From Rouxiella silvae (GTDB lineage Bacteria > Pseudomonadota > Gammaproteobacteria > Enterobacterales > Enterobacteriaceae), in NCBI RefSeq assembly GCF_002093625.1, contig NZ_MRWD01000017.1:1-64000 (forward strand): a DNA stretch of 64,000 bases, given 5' to 3'. The translations under genes were made by a program, and so were the position numbers. Positions 18,565 through 26,301 of this stretch are shown one piece after another. Within the stretch, counting starts at the first letter, position 1. The number at the start of each line of letters is the position of its first letter. Below the pieces are notes generated by a model. The model had not been told where the DNA came from and did no database searches. It saw only the letters and a program-made list of their open reading frames with translations.

Positions 18565-19614
18565 TCAATCCCCAACTTTCCCCTCAAAACTACTAAGGTG
18601 TGGACGCAATGTGGACACTGCTTCAGAGTGTGGACACAATGCGGACGCCGTGGTTAATGGATTATAGCTCAAGGCATCGACCAAATAATCCGGTGAGAAG
18701 TGCGCATAAGTCATGGTCTGCGACACATCCGAATGACCGAGAATTCTCTGTAGAGTAATAATATTCCCCCCCTTCATCATAAAGTGTGTAGCAAACGTAT
18801 GACGTAATGCGTGTGCAGCTTGTCCATCCGGCAGGTTCGGCTTTGCCTCTTTCATCATTTTGCGAAAACGGCTGTAGCTCACCCGGAACAATCGCCCGGA
18901 CTCCCGAGTTTTGACGATGTCAGCAATATCTTTCGATATAGGTACAACGCGCTTATCACCATTTTTGGTGTGCGAAAACATTACGTTGTTATGAACTATG
19001 TTTTCAGCCTTTAACCCGTAAGCCTCCCCCCATCGTGCCCCCGTTGCAAGACAGAGAACAGCAATGCGGTAATAATCACCTGTCAGTTGGGAGAGCAACG
19101 TATCTATCTCCTTGGCTGTCAGGTAGGCCATTTCTGAGCGAATTTCTTTGAGTGGTGCAAGTGTAGCAACCGGATTTTCACCGTGATACTCACCAATTTT
19201 TGCCATGGTTTTAAAAAGACCACTCAAGGCAAAAAGGTCATGGTTAATGGTCGATGCCTTGATCCCACATTCAAGACGATAGGCGCGATAATCAACAATG
19301 CACCTGGCATCAATCTGGTAAAGCATGGGGTCTTCCATGTCACGGCATATTCCATTAATGGTATTTAGTCTGCGGTTGGCATAGGGCAGGTTTCTACCTA
19401 GCAGCATCCACCACAATTCAACAAATTCACTCATGCGACGCTTATCTGCCGGTCGACTCAGATAGTCTTTGTTCTGATACCTGCCAATGATGCTTCTCTC
19501 ATACGCTAGAGCATCAGCCTTGCGATCGAACTTCTTACGGATACGCCTTCCATCGCGGCCCCGTGGTCTAACATCTACTTCAAAGCGACCATCTTCGAGT
19601 TTCTTAATCGACAT
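18565..19614 (-). CDS. int: Phage integrase, tyrosine recombinase (P2/186 type)
   Basis: 349 aa. An N-terminal arm-binding domain (1 to about 60), a core-binding SAM-like domain and a catalytic domain with Arg194 (GARWGEA), His268 and Arg271 (HALRH), His294 (LGH) and nucleophile Tyr303. The set is complete. Its 3' end overlaps a cluster of TGTGGAC arm-type repeats. It is transcribed toward attL, as in P2, where int and C share a leftward transcript. Confidence 0.96.
   Translation of the reverse strand: MSIKKLEDGRFEVDVRPRGRDGRRIRKKFDRKADALAYERSIIGRYQNKDYLSRPADKRRMSEFVELWWMLLGRNLPYANRRLNTINGICRDMEDPMLYQIDARCIVDYRAYRLECGIKASTINHDLFALSGLFKTMAKIGEYHGENPVATLAPLKEIRSEMAYLTAKEIDTLLSQLTGDYYRIAVLCLATGARWGEAYGLKAENIVHNNVMFSHTKNGDKRVVPISKDIADIVKTRESGRLFRVSYSRFRKMMKEAKPNLPDGQAAHALRHTFATHFMMKGGNIITLQRILGHSDVSQTMTYAHFSPDYLVDALSYNPLTTASALCPHSEAVSTLRPHLSSFEGKVGD
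18599..18646. repeat. Integrase arm-type binding repeats, left cluster
   Basis: Heptamers TGTGGAC at 18599, 18610 and 18629 and TGCGGAC at 18640 form two pairs with an 11-base period (TGTGGAC-N4-TGTGGAC). The same pair with the same spacing recurs beside attR (55073-55090). Their position on both sides of the cores identifies them as attP arm sites. They lie within the last codons of int. Confidence 0.7.
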
Positions 19615-19698
19615 AAGATAACCCTCCGATGTACTGCGAAATTTCTACCAGCAGGTCTTCAGCCCATAGGTAGTAAACATCTAACCAATTTTCTTCCC

Positions 19699-19980
19699 TT
19701 AGCGGGGTGAGTCTGTTTCGTCTTGCGTATATAGCGCAAGCGCTGGAGCAATTTGCCCCCTCGCCGGGTCCGTCCGGTCGTACATAAACCAGTCCTGGTA
19801 CTTGTTAAATCTTGGATGACCAAAGAGCTTTACAGCCGATTCCAAGGTCATTTTCGATTTATCACTTTCATATCCATGATAAGTACCATAGTTAATACCT
19901 GTTAAATCAGTTAATTGCCTCTTTGTAATCCGCTCAGAGTCACGAATAAGAGCCAGCTTCTCACCTTGCGTTCTTGACAT
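19699..19980 (-). CDS. C: P2-type immunity repressor C
   Basis: 93 aa, similar along its length to P2 C (99 aa). It has a helix-turn-helix ITKRQLTDLTGINYGTYHGYES, then WFMYDRTDPARGQIAPALA, which is P2's WFM...GQIAPALA motif. It maintains lysogeny by repressing the rightward early promoter. The gene lies between int and the Cox-like gene, facing left, with a perfect operator-like repeat just upstream. Confidence 0.93.
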   Translation of the reverse strand: MSRTQGEKLALIRDSERITKRQLTDLTGINYGTYHGYESDKSKMTLESAVKLFGHPRFNKYQDWFMYDRTDPARGQIAPALALYTQDETDSPR

Positions 19981-20011
19981 AGTTTGCAGTTCTCAACATA
20001 ATTAAGCGTAC

Positions 20012-20027
20012 TCAACTCAGGAGTTGA
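20012..20027. promoter_or_regulatory. Putative C repressor operator
   Basis: TCAACTC (20012-20018) and GAGTTGA (20021-20027) form a perfect inverted repeat with a 2-base spacer. It overlaps the -35 hexamer of the early promoter, where bound repressor would block RNA polymerase. Confidence 0.6.
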
Positions 20028-20051
20028 CAGCTCAGCCCCTGTACCTAATTA
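20024..20051 (+). promoter_or_regulatory. Putative early (lytic) promoter Pe
   Basis: -35 TTGACA (20024-20029) and -10 TAATTA (20046-20051), 16 bases apart, read rightward into the Cox-like gene. Confidence 0.55.
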
Positions 20052-20086
20052 GCCCCAACGGGGGCCAACTGAGGAACTTTAGCACA

Positions 20087-20506
20087 ATGAAAAACATCAA
20101 CGAAATCGAAACGCGTTACGCAAGACAGTTCCCGGTTGATACTGGCCGTGCTCTGCGCGTGTGCCGCATGACTGAGAAACAGACTCAAAAAATCCGCGAT
20201 ATGTCGACCAATGAATTGGCAAGTCAGATTTTTGTCTGTGCCGAAGAGTTCGCGTATCTCACTGGCCGTACTCTCAAATCAGTTCAGCATTTGATGGACA
20301 GGAATCAGATCCCCGTTCATCGCGAAGGTATGCCAGGTTCTAAACGTCCAAAGCGTTTTATTATGATGCAGGAATATCTGGATGCCCTTCGCCACTGCCG
20401 CGCAATCATTACCTCAGACGAGCGCTATCACATTGACCGATTAATGCGTGATAAGGCTACTTTCAGAAAAAGTTCTGCAAGGGGAAATAAGGGTGTTCGC
20501 GCATGA
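20087..20506 (+). CDS. Cox/Apl-like excisionase and early regulator
   Basis: 139 aa from MKNINEIETRYARQ (start chosen over 20024, which overlaps the promoter). The second half looks like a winged-helix excisionase: VCAEEFAYLTGRTLKSVQHLMDRNQIPVHRE, comparable to Cox/Apl of P2 and 186, which repress the lysogenic promoter and direct excision. It is longer than P2 Cox (91 aa) by an N-terminal extension. It is first in the early operon and divergent from C; the next gene overlaps by an ATGA. Confidence 0.7.
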   Translation: MKNINEIETRYARQFPVDTGRALRVCRMTEKQTQKIRDMSTNELASQIFVCAEEFAYLTGRTLKSVQHLMDRNQIPVHREGMPGSKRPKRFIMMQEYLDALRHCRAIITSDERYHIDRLMRDKATFRKSSARGNKGVRA

Positions 20507-20793
20507 ACCAATTAATGTTTACAGCGCCTACCAATGGCCTCAGTTCTGCACCGTTTTATATCGCCGCCAATTGTGTTTTAAACATTTACGAATTGCGCCA
20601 GAAGCATGGCAAAAGAGTTTGTGATCAAAATACTCCGGCTGAAATTGAGTGGGCAGTCGAGCAATTGAACTACCTAGCCGGTGTCGCAGCTTACAGCGGC
20701 AGTAAAGAAGCAATTGCCATAAGGAACGCAGCCGATATTTGGAAACGTTACGAAAAGAAACCTGACTTATTTCCCATAGAAATTGAGGCATAA
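20503..20793 (+). CDS. Early-operon hypothetical protein
   Basis: 96 aa, coupled to the Cox-like gene by an ATGA overlap. Its helical part (TPAEIEWAVEQLNYLAGVAAYSGSKEAIAIRNAADIW) lacks a motif I recognise. In P2 this interval holds B and small orfs; B similarity cannot be claimed. Confidence 0.65.
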   Translation: MNQLMFTAPTNGLSSAPFYIAANCVLNIYELRQKHGKRVCDQNTPAEIEWAVEQLNYLAGVAAYSGSKEAIAIRNAADIWKRYEKKPDLFPIEIEA

Positions 20794-20795
20794 GC

Positions 20796-21002
20796 ATGGC
20801 TATCTCAACTCAATTACCGTCTTTGTCTTCGCTCTTAGTAAATCATCAGCGTCAGGAAAAGTGGGCGCAATGTGGTTTCTGGATGGAAATGCCAAACGGT
20901 CGTAAGTTTGTTGCTGATCCTAATGCACCATACACCCGCGCACCTGGGCAGCAAAATCAACGTCCGCGCTGGTTTGCGAAATTGATGGGTATATTTTTCT
21001 AA
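20796..21002 (+). CDS. Small early protein, possibly Fil (filamentation) family
   Basis: 68 aa. A GFWMEMPNGRKF core and a basic RPRWFAKLMG C-terminus resemble the short Fil-type proteins of 186/P2-like phages, which delay host division when expressed. The match is by eye and modest. It begins three bases after the preceding stop. Confidence 0.5.
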   Translation: MAISTQLPSLSSLLVNHQRQEKWAQCGFWMEMPNGRKFVADPNAPYTRAPGQQNQRPRWFAKLMGIFF

Positions 21003-21012
21003 GGTGGTTTCC

Positions 21013-21363
21013 ATGGAACAATTATCAAAAATGCCGTTTAAGGAATTTTCTATTGATTGGCGCACTAAAGCCAAGATTAGTAGCAATAATGCAGCGCGCT
21101 TTTTTAATATGAATCCTCTACAGGAAATTCATGGTGAAGAGGTTGGGCGTACTAACCGAGAGATGATTTTATTTCGCGCTAACAGGATTGCTATCAAGAA
21201 TGGAGATAAAAAACCATTTCGTGAAAATGACGCTGATAAAAACTATGTTGACTTCACCGAAGAGCAGCGGGTTTTAATTATTGATGCGCTAAATGAAATC
21301 AGTCATTTCGGTAGGAATTTGCCAGCGTTTATCCCAATCGCAGATTGTAGAATTAACATTTAA
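21013..21363 (+). CDS. Early-operon hypothetical protein
   Basis: 116 aa from the ATG at 21013, which has an AGGTGG site; a GTG nine bases earlier is unlikely. The protein is soluble and mainly helical with a C-terminal EEQRVLIIDALNEISHF segment. It resembles small uncharacterised proteins commonly found between cox and A in P2-like phages, but no function can be assigned. Confidence 0.6.
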   Translation: MEQLSKMPFKEFSIDWRTKAKISSNNAARFFNMNPLQEIHGEEVGRTNREMILFRANRIAIKNGDKKPFRENDADKNYVDFTEEQRVLIIDALNEISHFGRNLPAFIPIADCRINI

Positions 21364-21430
21364 ACCATAACGGTTATTTGCGGCGTTTTATTACGTCGGG
21401 TTTCACTCATTCTAAATTCAGGAACAGCAG

Positions 21431-21565
21431 ATGATTAATTACTCACTTAGCTATTTTTTGAAGAAATACCCACGGCGGACTTTTGCTTTTGTAATTATCG
21501 CATGCGGCGGCATTTGGATAGCAACTGCATTAGCTACCCTTGCAATTGTCTGGGGGCTGATATGA
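21431..21565 (+). CDS. 44-aa single-span membrane peptide
   Basis: A short frame beginning MINYSLSYFLKKYPRR with a basic stretch, then one transmembrane helix (TFAFVIIACGGIWIATALATLAIVWGLI). Its stop overlaps the dam start in an ATGA arrangement and it has a purine-rich site (GGAACAG) upstream. Both indicate translation. Function unknown. Confidence 0.6.
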   Translation: MINYSLSYFLKKYPRRTFAFVIIACGGIWIATALATLAIVWGLI

Positions 21566-22380
21566 GTAGTATTGTGCGTTCTCCTCTCAAATGGGTTGGG
21601 GGTAAAGCCCATGTTATTGCCGAGTTGCGCCGCCACTTGCCGGAGGGTAAGCGCCTGATCGAGCCTTTTACGGGTTCTGCAACAGTGTTTTTAAATACTG
21701 ATTATGACTCTTATGTGCTGGGTGATATTAATGGCGACCTAATCAATATGTTCAACATGATAAAGCGTAACCCAAGCCGATTTATTAGTTATGCGGCCAG
21801 CCTGTTTAATAATGAAAATAACCCTATCTCTTATTATCAACTGCGTGATGAATTTAACAGATCAAGCAATCAGTTTTACCGTGCAGCAATATTCCTTTAT
21901 TTAAACCGCCACGGCTATAACGGTATGTGTCGCTATAACCAGTCGGGCGGATTTAATATCCCGTTTGGGAAATACAAAAGCCCTTATTTTCCTGCTGCCG
22001 AGATCCGCGCCTTTGCTGAAAAGGCAGATAAAGCCGTATTCCTGTGCATGGATTTTAGCGAATGCATAGAAATGGCTAATTCTGGGGATATCATTTATTG
22101 CGACCCGCCATACATCCCTACGTCCAAGACTGCCGATTTCACGGCCTATCACACGGCTGGTTTTTCCATTGCCGATCAGCATCGCCTGGCTGACGCGCTG
22201 CGTGCGGCTGCTGCCCGTGGTTGTTATGTCGTGGCGTCAAATAGCTACTCACCGGAAGCCTTAGAAATTTATGGCGGCTTCGAAATTAATCAAATCGACG
22301 CACGCCGCTCCATCAGTTGCAAATCTGATGGACGTATTAAAGCGCGCGAAATTATCGCAACTATGAGGGCGTCAGCATGA
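21562..22380 (+). CDS. dam: Phage DNA adenine methyltransferase (Dam, D12 class)
   Basis: 272 aa from MSSIVRSPLKWVGGK. Motif I (KWVGGK), the LIEPFTGSATVF segment, and catalytic motif IV DPPY (YCDPPYIP) are intact. Predicted specificity is N6-adenine in GATC, as for host Dam and the T4/P1 type enzymes. The start at 21562 is set by homology and by the ATGA overlap with the preceding peptide gene; 21502 would overlap it. It may protect phage DNA or alter replication timing. Confidence 0.92.
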   Translation: MSSIVRSPLKWVGGKAHVIAELRRHLPEGKRLIEPFTGSATVFLNTDYDSYVLGDINGDLINMFNMIKRNPSRFISYAASLFNNENNPISYYQLRDEFNRSSNQFYRAAIFLYLNRHGYNGMCRYNQSGGFNIPFGKYKSPYFPAAEIRAFAEKADKAVFLCMDFSECIEMANSGDIIYCDPPYIPTSKTADFTAYHTAGFSIADQHRLADALRAAAARGCYVVASNSYSPEALEIYGGFEINQIDARRSISCKSDGRIKAREIIATMRASA

Positions 22381-22784
22381 ATGTAACTGTTGAGTCATTG
22401 GTCGCTAACGAAATCAGTGATTTTTGTGCTGGTCTTGAAAATATAGGCGCTCCAGTAACTCCTGAGGAAATAAAGAAGGAATTAGAACGCCGCATTCTTC
22501 CGCTGGTTCAGTCGATAGAAATCTTTGACGCTACCGAGCTTGCAGAAGCACCAATCATAGCGACAGAAAAGACGTGGCTTTATGGGGAATTTCCTGACGA
22601 AGATGAGGCACAAGCCTGGGACGACATGTTATCCGGGCATCTTTCGAAGCCAGGTAATGAAGAACCAAAAGTAATTAGCTGCTGGTCATGCAAAGAAAGC
22701 CTGACTTTAGGCCAGCGTGCTGAAAATGACGGTTTTTGCCCTCACTGCAATTGCAATAATGAAATCGAATTAGATGATGCATGA
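22377..22784 (+). CDS. Early zinc-ribbon protein
   Basis: 135 aa: an acidic helical N-terminus and a C-terminal treble-clef-like ribbon, CWSCKES...CPHCNCNN (C-x2-C and C-x2-C). It is coupled to dam by ATGA and overlaps the start of A by 11 bases. Its placement just before A suggests a replication accessory role, but that is inference. Confidence 0.65.
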   Translation: MNVTVESLVANEISDFCAGLENIGAPVTPEEIKKELERRILPLVQSIEIFDATELAEAPIIATEKTWLYGEFPDEDEAQAWDDMLSGHLSKPGNEEPKVISCWSCKESLTLGQRAENDGFCPHCNCNNEIELDDA

Positions 22785-25119
22785 TAATCGGGGGCGTAAA
22801 GCCCCCACTCCTCCGCCTGCATTTCGTGACACTAAGCCCGCCGAACCTGAGTGGGCTTATGCTTGGAATGCAGAACGCGAAGCAGTGCGCCCTGCTGAAA
22901 TCCCCACCTATGCAGAAAAACATGCATCTGAACATCAGATGTATGCGCAGCTTGCAGAAACTGCTCGCGCCTATGACATGCTCGACCAGCAGCCGGATTT
23001 TATTCAGCGTGTAGTCATGGGGACCATCACCAGCCTGGAACGCAGCAACGGCGTTAAACGGGCAAATATGTACTTAACGAAAAACTTCGTTGAGCGCATA
23101 TTTCCACGTCTACACCTCGTTAATCGTCAATATCGCCTGGAAAAACAGACCGCAGACAACATCAATTTTCACTGGATGTACAACAAGCTGCCGGATTTGA
23201 GCACCAAGAAAATCGACGCGCTGGCCGAAGAGATTGCACAGTTTATTGCCCTCGAATTGAGCAAGGTCAGCACCGAGGCCGAAGAGCAAAGTCTTTCTGA
23301 TTTCAAAACCGCCGCCGCTATGTTCAGTCGCGTGAAGTCTATTGCGCGTGAACTTGGGCAAGACTTGCCGTTAAAGGACAAAAAGAAGTTATCTCTTGAT
23401 GACATGACCCCGATTATTGCCCGCCTTTACTCTCCAGATTGGTGGAAAAGAAAGCTCCGCCGCCAGGCTGCAATCTGGCGTGAACATTTGTATATCGCCT
23501 TTGGTCAGGTCAGCAAGAAAACCAGTGCATACGCCAGCCGGAAAGCGATCCTAGAATGGAAAGAGCAGAGACGCCGCACCCGTGAGTTTTTAAAGTCGAT
23601 GGAGCTGGAAGACGAGGAAGGTAATCGTATCAGCCTGATTGATAAATATGATGCCAGCGTATCAAATCCGGCTATTCGTCGTTGTGAGCTAATGACCCGT
23701 ATTCGTGGCTTTGAAAATATCTGTGAAGCACTGGGCTACGCCGGTGAGTTTTATACCATCACGGCCCCTTCCCGCTACCACGCCACCAATGTTCACGGGC
23801 ACCGTAACCCTAAGTGGGACGGCACTAGCCCATCTGGGACACAAAAATATCTCTGCAATATTTGGGCGAAGATCCGCGCCAAGCTGGCCCGCAAAGAAAT
23901 CAGTATTTTTGGCATACGTGTTGCGGAGCCGCACCAAGACGGGACACCCCACTGGCATATGCTGATGTTTATGAAGCCTGAGCACGTCGAGACTGTTCGA
24001 CAAGTCATCGCTGATTACGCTATGGAAGAAGACGCCTATGAATTACGAAATGACAGAGCACGCAAGGCACGTTTCCACGTTGAACCCATCGACCCAGACA
24101 AAGGCAGCGCCACGGGTTATATAGCCAAATACATTTCTAAGAACATCGACGGCTTCGCGTTGGACGACGAAACAGACGACGAGTCAGGCAAGCCACTGCG
24201 GGAAATGGCCGCATCCGTTTCTGCCTGGGCGGCTCGCTGGCGTATTCGTCAGTTTCAGTTTATCGGCGGTGCACCGGTCACAGTTTATCGCGAACTTCGC
24301 AAGCTGGATGACAGTGACACAGCACAGGGCTTATCTGTCGAGTTTGCCACCGCGCATTTTGCTGCTTATTGGAGCGATTGGGCCGGTTACACCAACGCAC
24401 AGGGTGGGCCGTTCGTGAAACGCAACGCGCTGGCCGTCAAAAACTGGTATGAGTCCAGCGAAAAGCTTTCAGCCTTCGGCGAGGAAGTGGTGAGAATTCG
24501 CGGAGTTTATGACACGCAGGTCGGGAGTGGCTGCCCGATCATCACCCGATTGGTTGAGTGGAAGATAGTACCCAAGCGTGCCGTTGATTTGGCCGTTGAT
24601 TTGAGCGGCGCGAACGCGACGCCTTGGAGTTCTGTCAATAACTGTACGGGGCCGGGGATCGGGCCACAGGATGGCAGAACAGAAAATGACATGCCCGTTT
24701 CTAACCTGGAAAAGCTGACACCGAAGGAACGGAGAAAGCTGGTAAAGCGAGTTCGCGAGCAGGAGAGCCAGAGAAGACAGCAGCGGCGCAGTCTGGGCAT
24801 TAAGCGCCGCTTTGATCCGGGCGTTAAACCTGAGATAGCAGAGAAAATGCGGGACAGTGCACGCATTACCCTCGGCATTGAGCTGAGTTTGAATGAGATA
24901 AAAAGCCTGCTGACAGGCCAGGTTATGCACGTTGGCGATATAGGATTCAGGGGGCAGAGCGACGGTGAGATTTATCATGTACCGGCAGCGCCTTCGCCGT
25001 TGAAAAAGTTCATGAAATTAAAGCAAAAGTACGGCCCAAAAGATGAGACTGAGCAGCAGGAGATGCTTAGGAGGCATCTACAAAAAAATAGCCAATCAGA
25101 ATTCAAGGGTGGCCAGTAA
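22774..25119 (+). CDS. A: Rolling-circle replication initiator, P2 gpA-type HUH endonuclease
   Basis: 781 aa (P2 A has 761). HUH metal motif HWH in EPHQDGTPHWHMLMF at about residues 393-395. The paired catalytic tyrosines are in YIAKY (Tyr449 and Tyr453), matching P2's Tyr450/Tyr454. It nicks the replication origin, which in P2 lies inside A, and becomes covalently attached to the 5' end. The C-terminal 150 residues are basic. Complete and probably functional. Confidence 0.96.
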   Translation: MMHDNRGRKAPTPPPAFRDTKPAEPEWAYAWNAEREAVRPAEIPTYAEKHASEHQMYAQLAETARAYDMLDQQPDFIQRVVMGTITSLERSNGVKRANMYLTKNFVERIFPRLHLVNRQYRLEKQTADNINFHWMYNKLPDLSTKKIDALAEEIAQFIALELSKVSTEAEEQSLSDFKTAAAMFSRVKSIARELGQDLPLKDKKKLSLDDMTPIIARLYSPDWWKRKLRRQAAIWREHLYIAFGQVSKKTSAYASRKAILEWKEQRRRTREFLKSMELEDEEGNRISLIDKYDASVSNPAIRRCELMTRIRGFENICEALGYAGEFYTITAPSRYHATNVHGHRNPKWDGTSPSGTQKYLCNIWAKIRAKLARKEISIFGIRVAEPHQDGTPHWHMLMFMKPEHVETVRQVIADYAMEEDAYELRNDRARKARFHVEPIDPDKGSATGYIAKYISKNIDGFALDDETDDESGKPLREMAASVSAWAARWRIRQFQFIGGAPVTVYRELRKLDDSDTAQGLSVEFATAHFAAYWSDWAGYTNAQGGPFVKRNALAVKNWYESSEKLSAFGEEVVRIRGVYDTQVGSGCPIITRLVEWKIVPKRAVDLAVDLSGANATPWSSVNNCTGPGIGPQDGRTENDMPVSNLEKLTPKERRKLVKRVREQESQRRQQRRSLGIKRRFDPGVKPEIAEKMRDSARITLGIELSLNEIKSLLTGQVMHVGDIGFRGQSDGEIYHVPAAPSPLKKFMKLKQKYGPKDETEQQEMLRRHLQKNSQSEFKGGQ

Positions 25120-25164
25120 ATTTCTCACTTTAAGCAACCATGCCCAAGGGGTTTAGAGATTAAC

Positions 25165-25875
25165 TTAGCTCTTATCATCGCTTTGTGAGGCTTTATTAAG
25201 TTCCTCATAAACCTTAGGTATTAAGGCGCTAATATTGTTATAGCACTTTCTCAGGAACGGAAATAGTAGGTAGTTATTTCCATCGATAGACAATTGATTT
25301 TTTTTCTTTACTTCAAAATCCGTCGTCATTAAACCTTTTTTTATCACGTCAACAACCCCGTCATTGATTGCTAAGTCATCAAATGGAACTCCGTTGTATG
25401 TGTTTCCTGAAAACTCAATACCTGAGCCATTGCCCCCAAACTCAACCAAGTTAATGCCGCCAGCAGAAATGAGTACACTTTCAGTGACTTCTTCTTCAAG
25501 AATCCCTATCGGCTTTGTGTGCTTTGCTTGGTTCGTTAATTTACACATGATTGTAAGCCAATCATCACCACATGAAAAAGGCTGTAAATCACTGATTAAT
25601 TCGTAAACAATCGAAAATTCATCCTTAAGCAATGGCATGTTTCTCTTTACACTTTCCTCAAAGACTAACCTTTCATTTCCAAAGGGGAAATAAAAAATTT
25701 TTTCATTTGGCTTGGAAAAATTATCATTTATATCATGAGCTAAGTACTCAAGGGATGAGCGTAGATGTTCAAGTATTGTCTTCACCTTAGGCTTGGTAAT
25801 TTGATTCACCCTCTGAGCCTTAGTTATAGAGCTATCAACCTCTTTCAATAAATCATAGATATCTTCCTGATTCAT
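25165..25875 (-). CDS. Unrecognised 236-aa cargo protein in the P2 tin/old variable site
   Basis: A soluble protein with a strong ribosome site (GAGGAAA before ATG at 25875), AT-rich and antisense to the early operon. The first 60 residues are helical (KVKTILEHLRSSLEYLAHDIND), loosely recalling HEPN-like bundles, but no R-x(4-6)-H motif is present. A glycine-rich strand region (about 130-160) and another helical end follow. In P2 this interval, between A and cos/Q, carries tin and old, which exclude other phages. A defence role is therefore plausible by position only. Confidence 0.75.
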   Translation of the reverse strand: MNQEDIYDLLKEVDSSITKAQRVNQITKPKVKTILEHLRSSLEYLAHDINDNFSKPNEKIFYFPFGNERLVFEESVKRNMPLLKDEFSIVYELISDLQPFSCGDDWLTIMCKLTNQAKHTKPIGILEEEVTESVLISAGGINLVEFGGNGSGIEFSGNTYNGVPFDDLAINDGVVDVIKKGLMTTDFEVKKKNQLSIDGNNYLLFPFLRKCYNNISALIPKVYEELNKASQSDDKS

Positions 25876-26105
25876 AAATTTCCTCTCTTTTTTTGACTAA
25901 TTAAAAGTTATCACAATATATACTCAAACATTTGCACATGGTATGTAACTGTTAAATTTTTGGATCAGCTAGATACAAATTTGCTGCACGAATTCGCATC
26001 CATTTGCACAAATTTATACAACTGCTAAATCATCATGAAGCCTAGGCACGGCGCGGGATTGGTCGGACTGCAAAAGTGCAAAAAAAGGCACCCTTTTTAT
26101 GCGCG

Positions 26106-26124
26106 GGCGAGGCGGGGGAGCAGT
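26106..26124. other. Phage cos site (cohesive end)
   Basis: The 19 bases from 26106 (GGCGAGGCGGGGGAGCAGT) closely match the P2/186 cohesive end GGCGAGGCGGGGAAAGCAC. They occupy the expected place between the A-side variable region and portal gene Q. Terminase would cut here. The remaining part of 25876-26301 is AT-rich up to 26030, then G+C-rich, with no gene seen. Confidence 0.85.
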
Positions 26125-26230
26125 CGCGTGCTGAGGGGGGTACATAGGGTATTCCTCAAAAATCGTTTTTTTGGCCAAAAATCGGCCCGATTTGATGTTT
26201 TGAGCGGTGTGCCCATGCCTTGACGTAAGA

Positions 26231-26267
26231 AATGAGAAAGCCCCGCAGCATGGCGCTGAGGGGCTTG
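26231..26267 (-). terminator. Terminator of the P-Q transcript
   Basis: Downstream of Q on the minus strand, AAGCCCC pairs with GGGGCTT (26266-26260 with 26244-26238), reinforced by inner GCTG/CAGC pairing. It is followed by a U-rich stretch. Confidence 0.7.
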
Positions 26268-26301
26268 TAGAAGGGGTGAGGTTCGGGTTATTGAAGGCCG
26301 A

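Noticed and set aside
25876-26100. Possible CRISPR-like or tRNA-like structure between the cargo gene and cos
   Set aside because: Only two short similar TTTGCACA motifs occur, with no regular repeat-spacer pattern and no cloverleaf.
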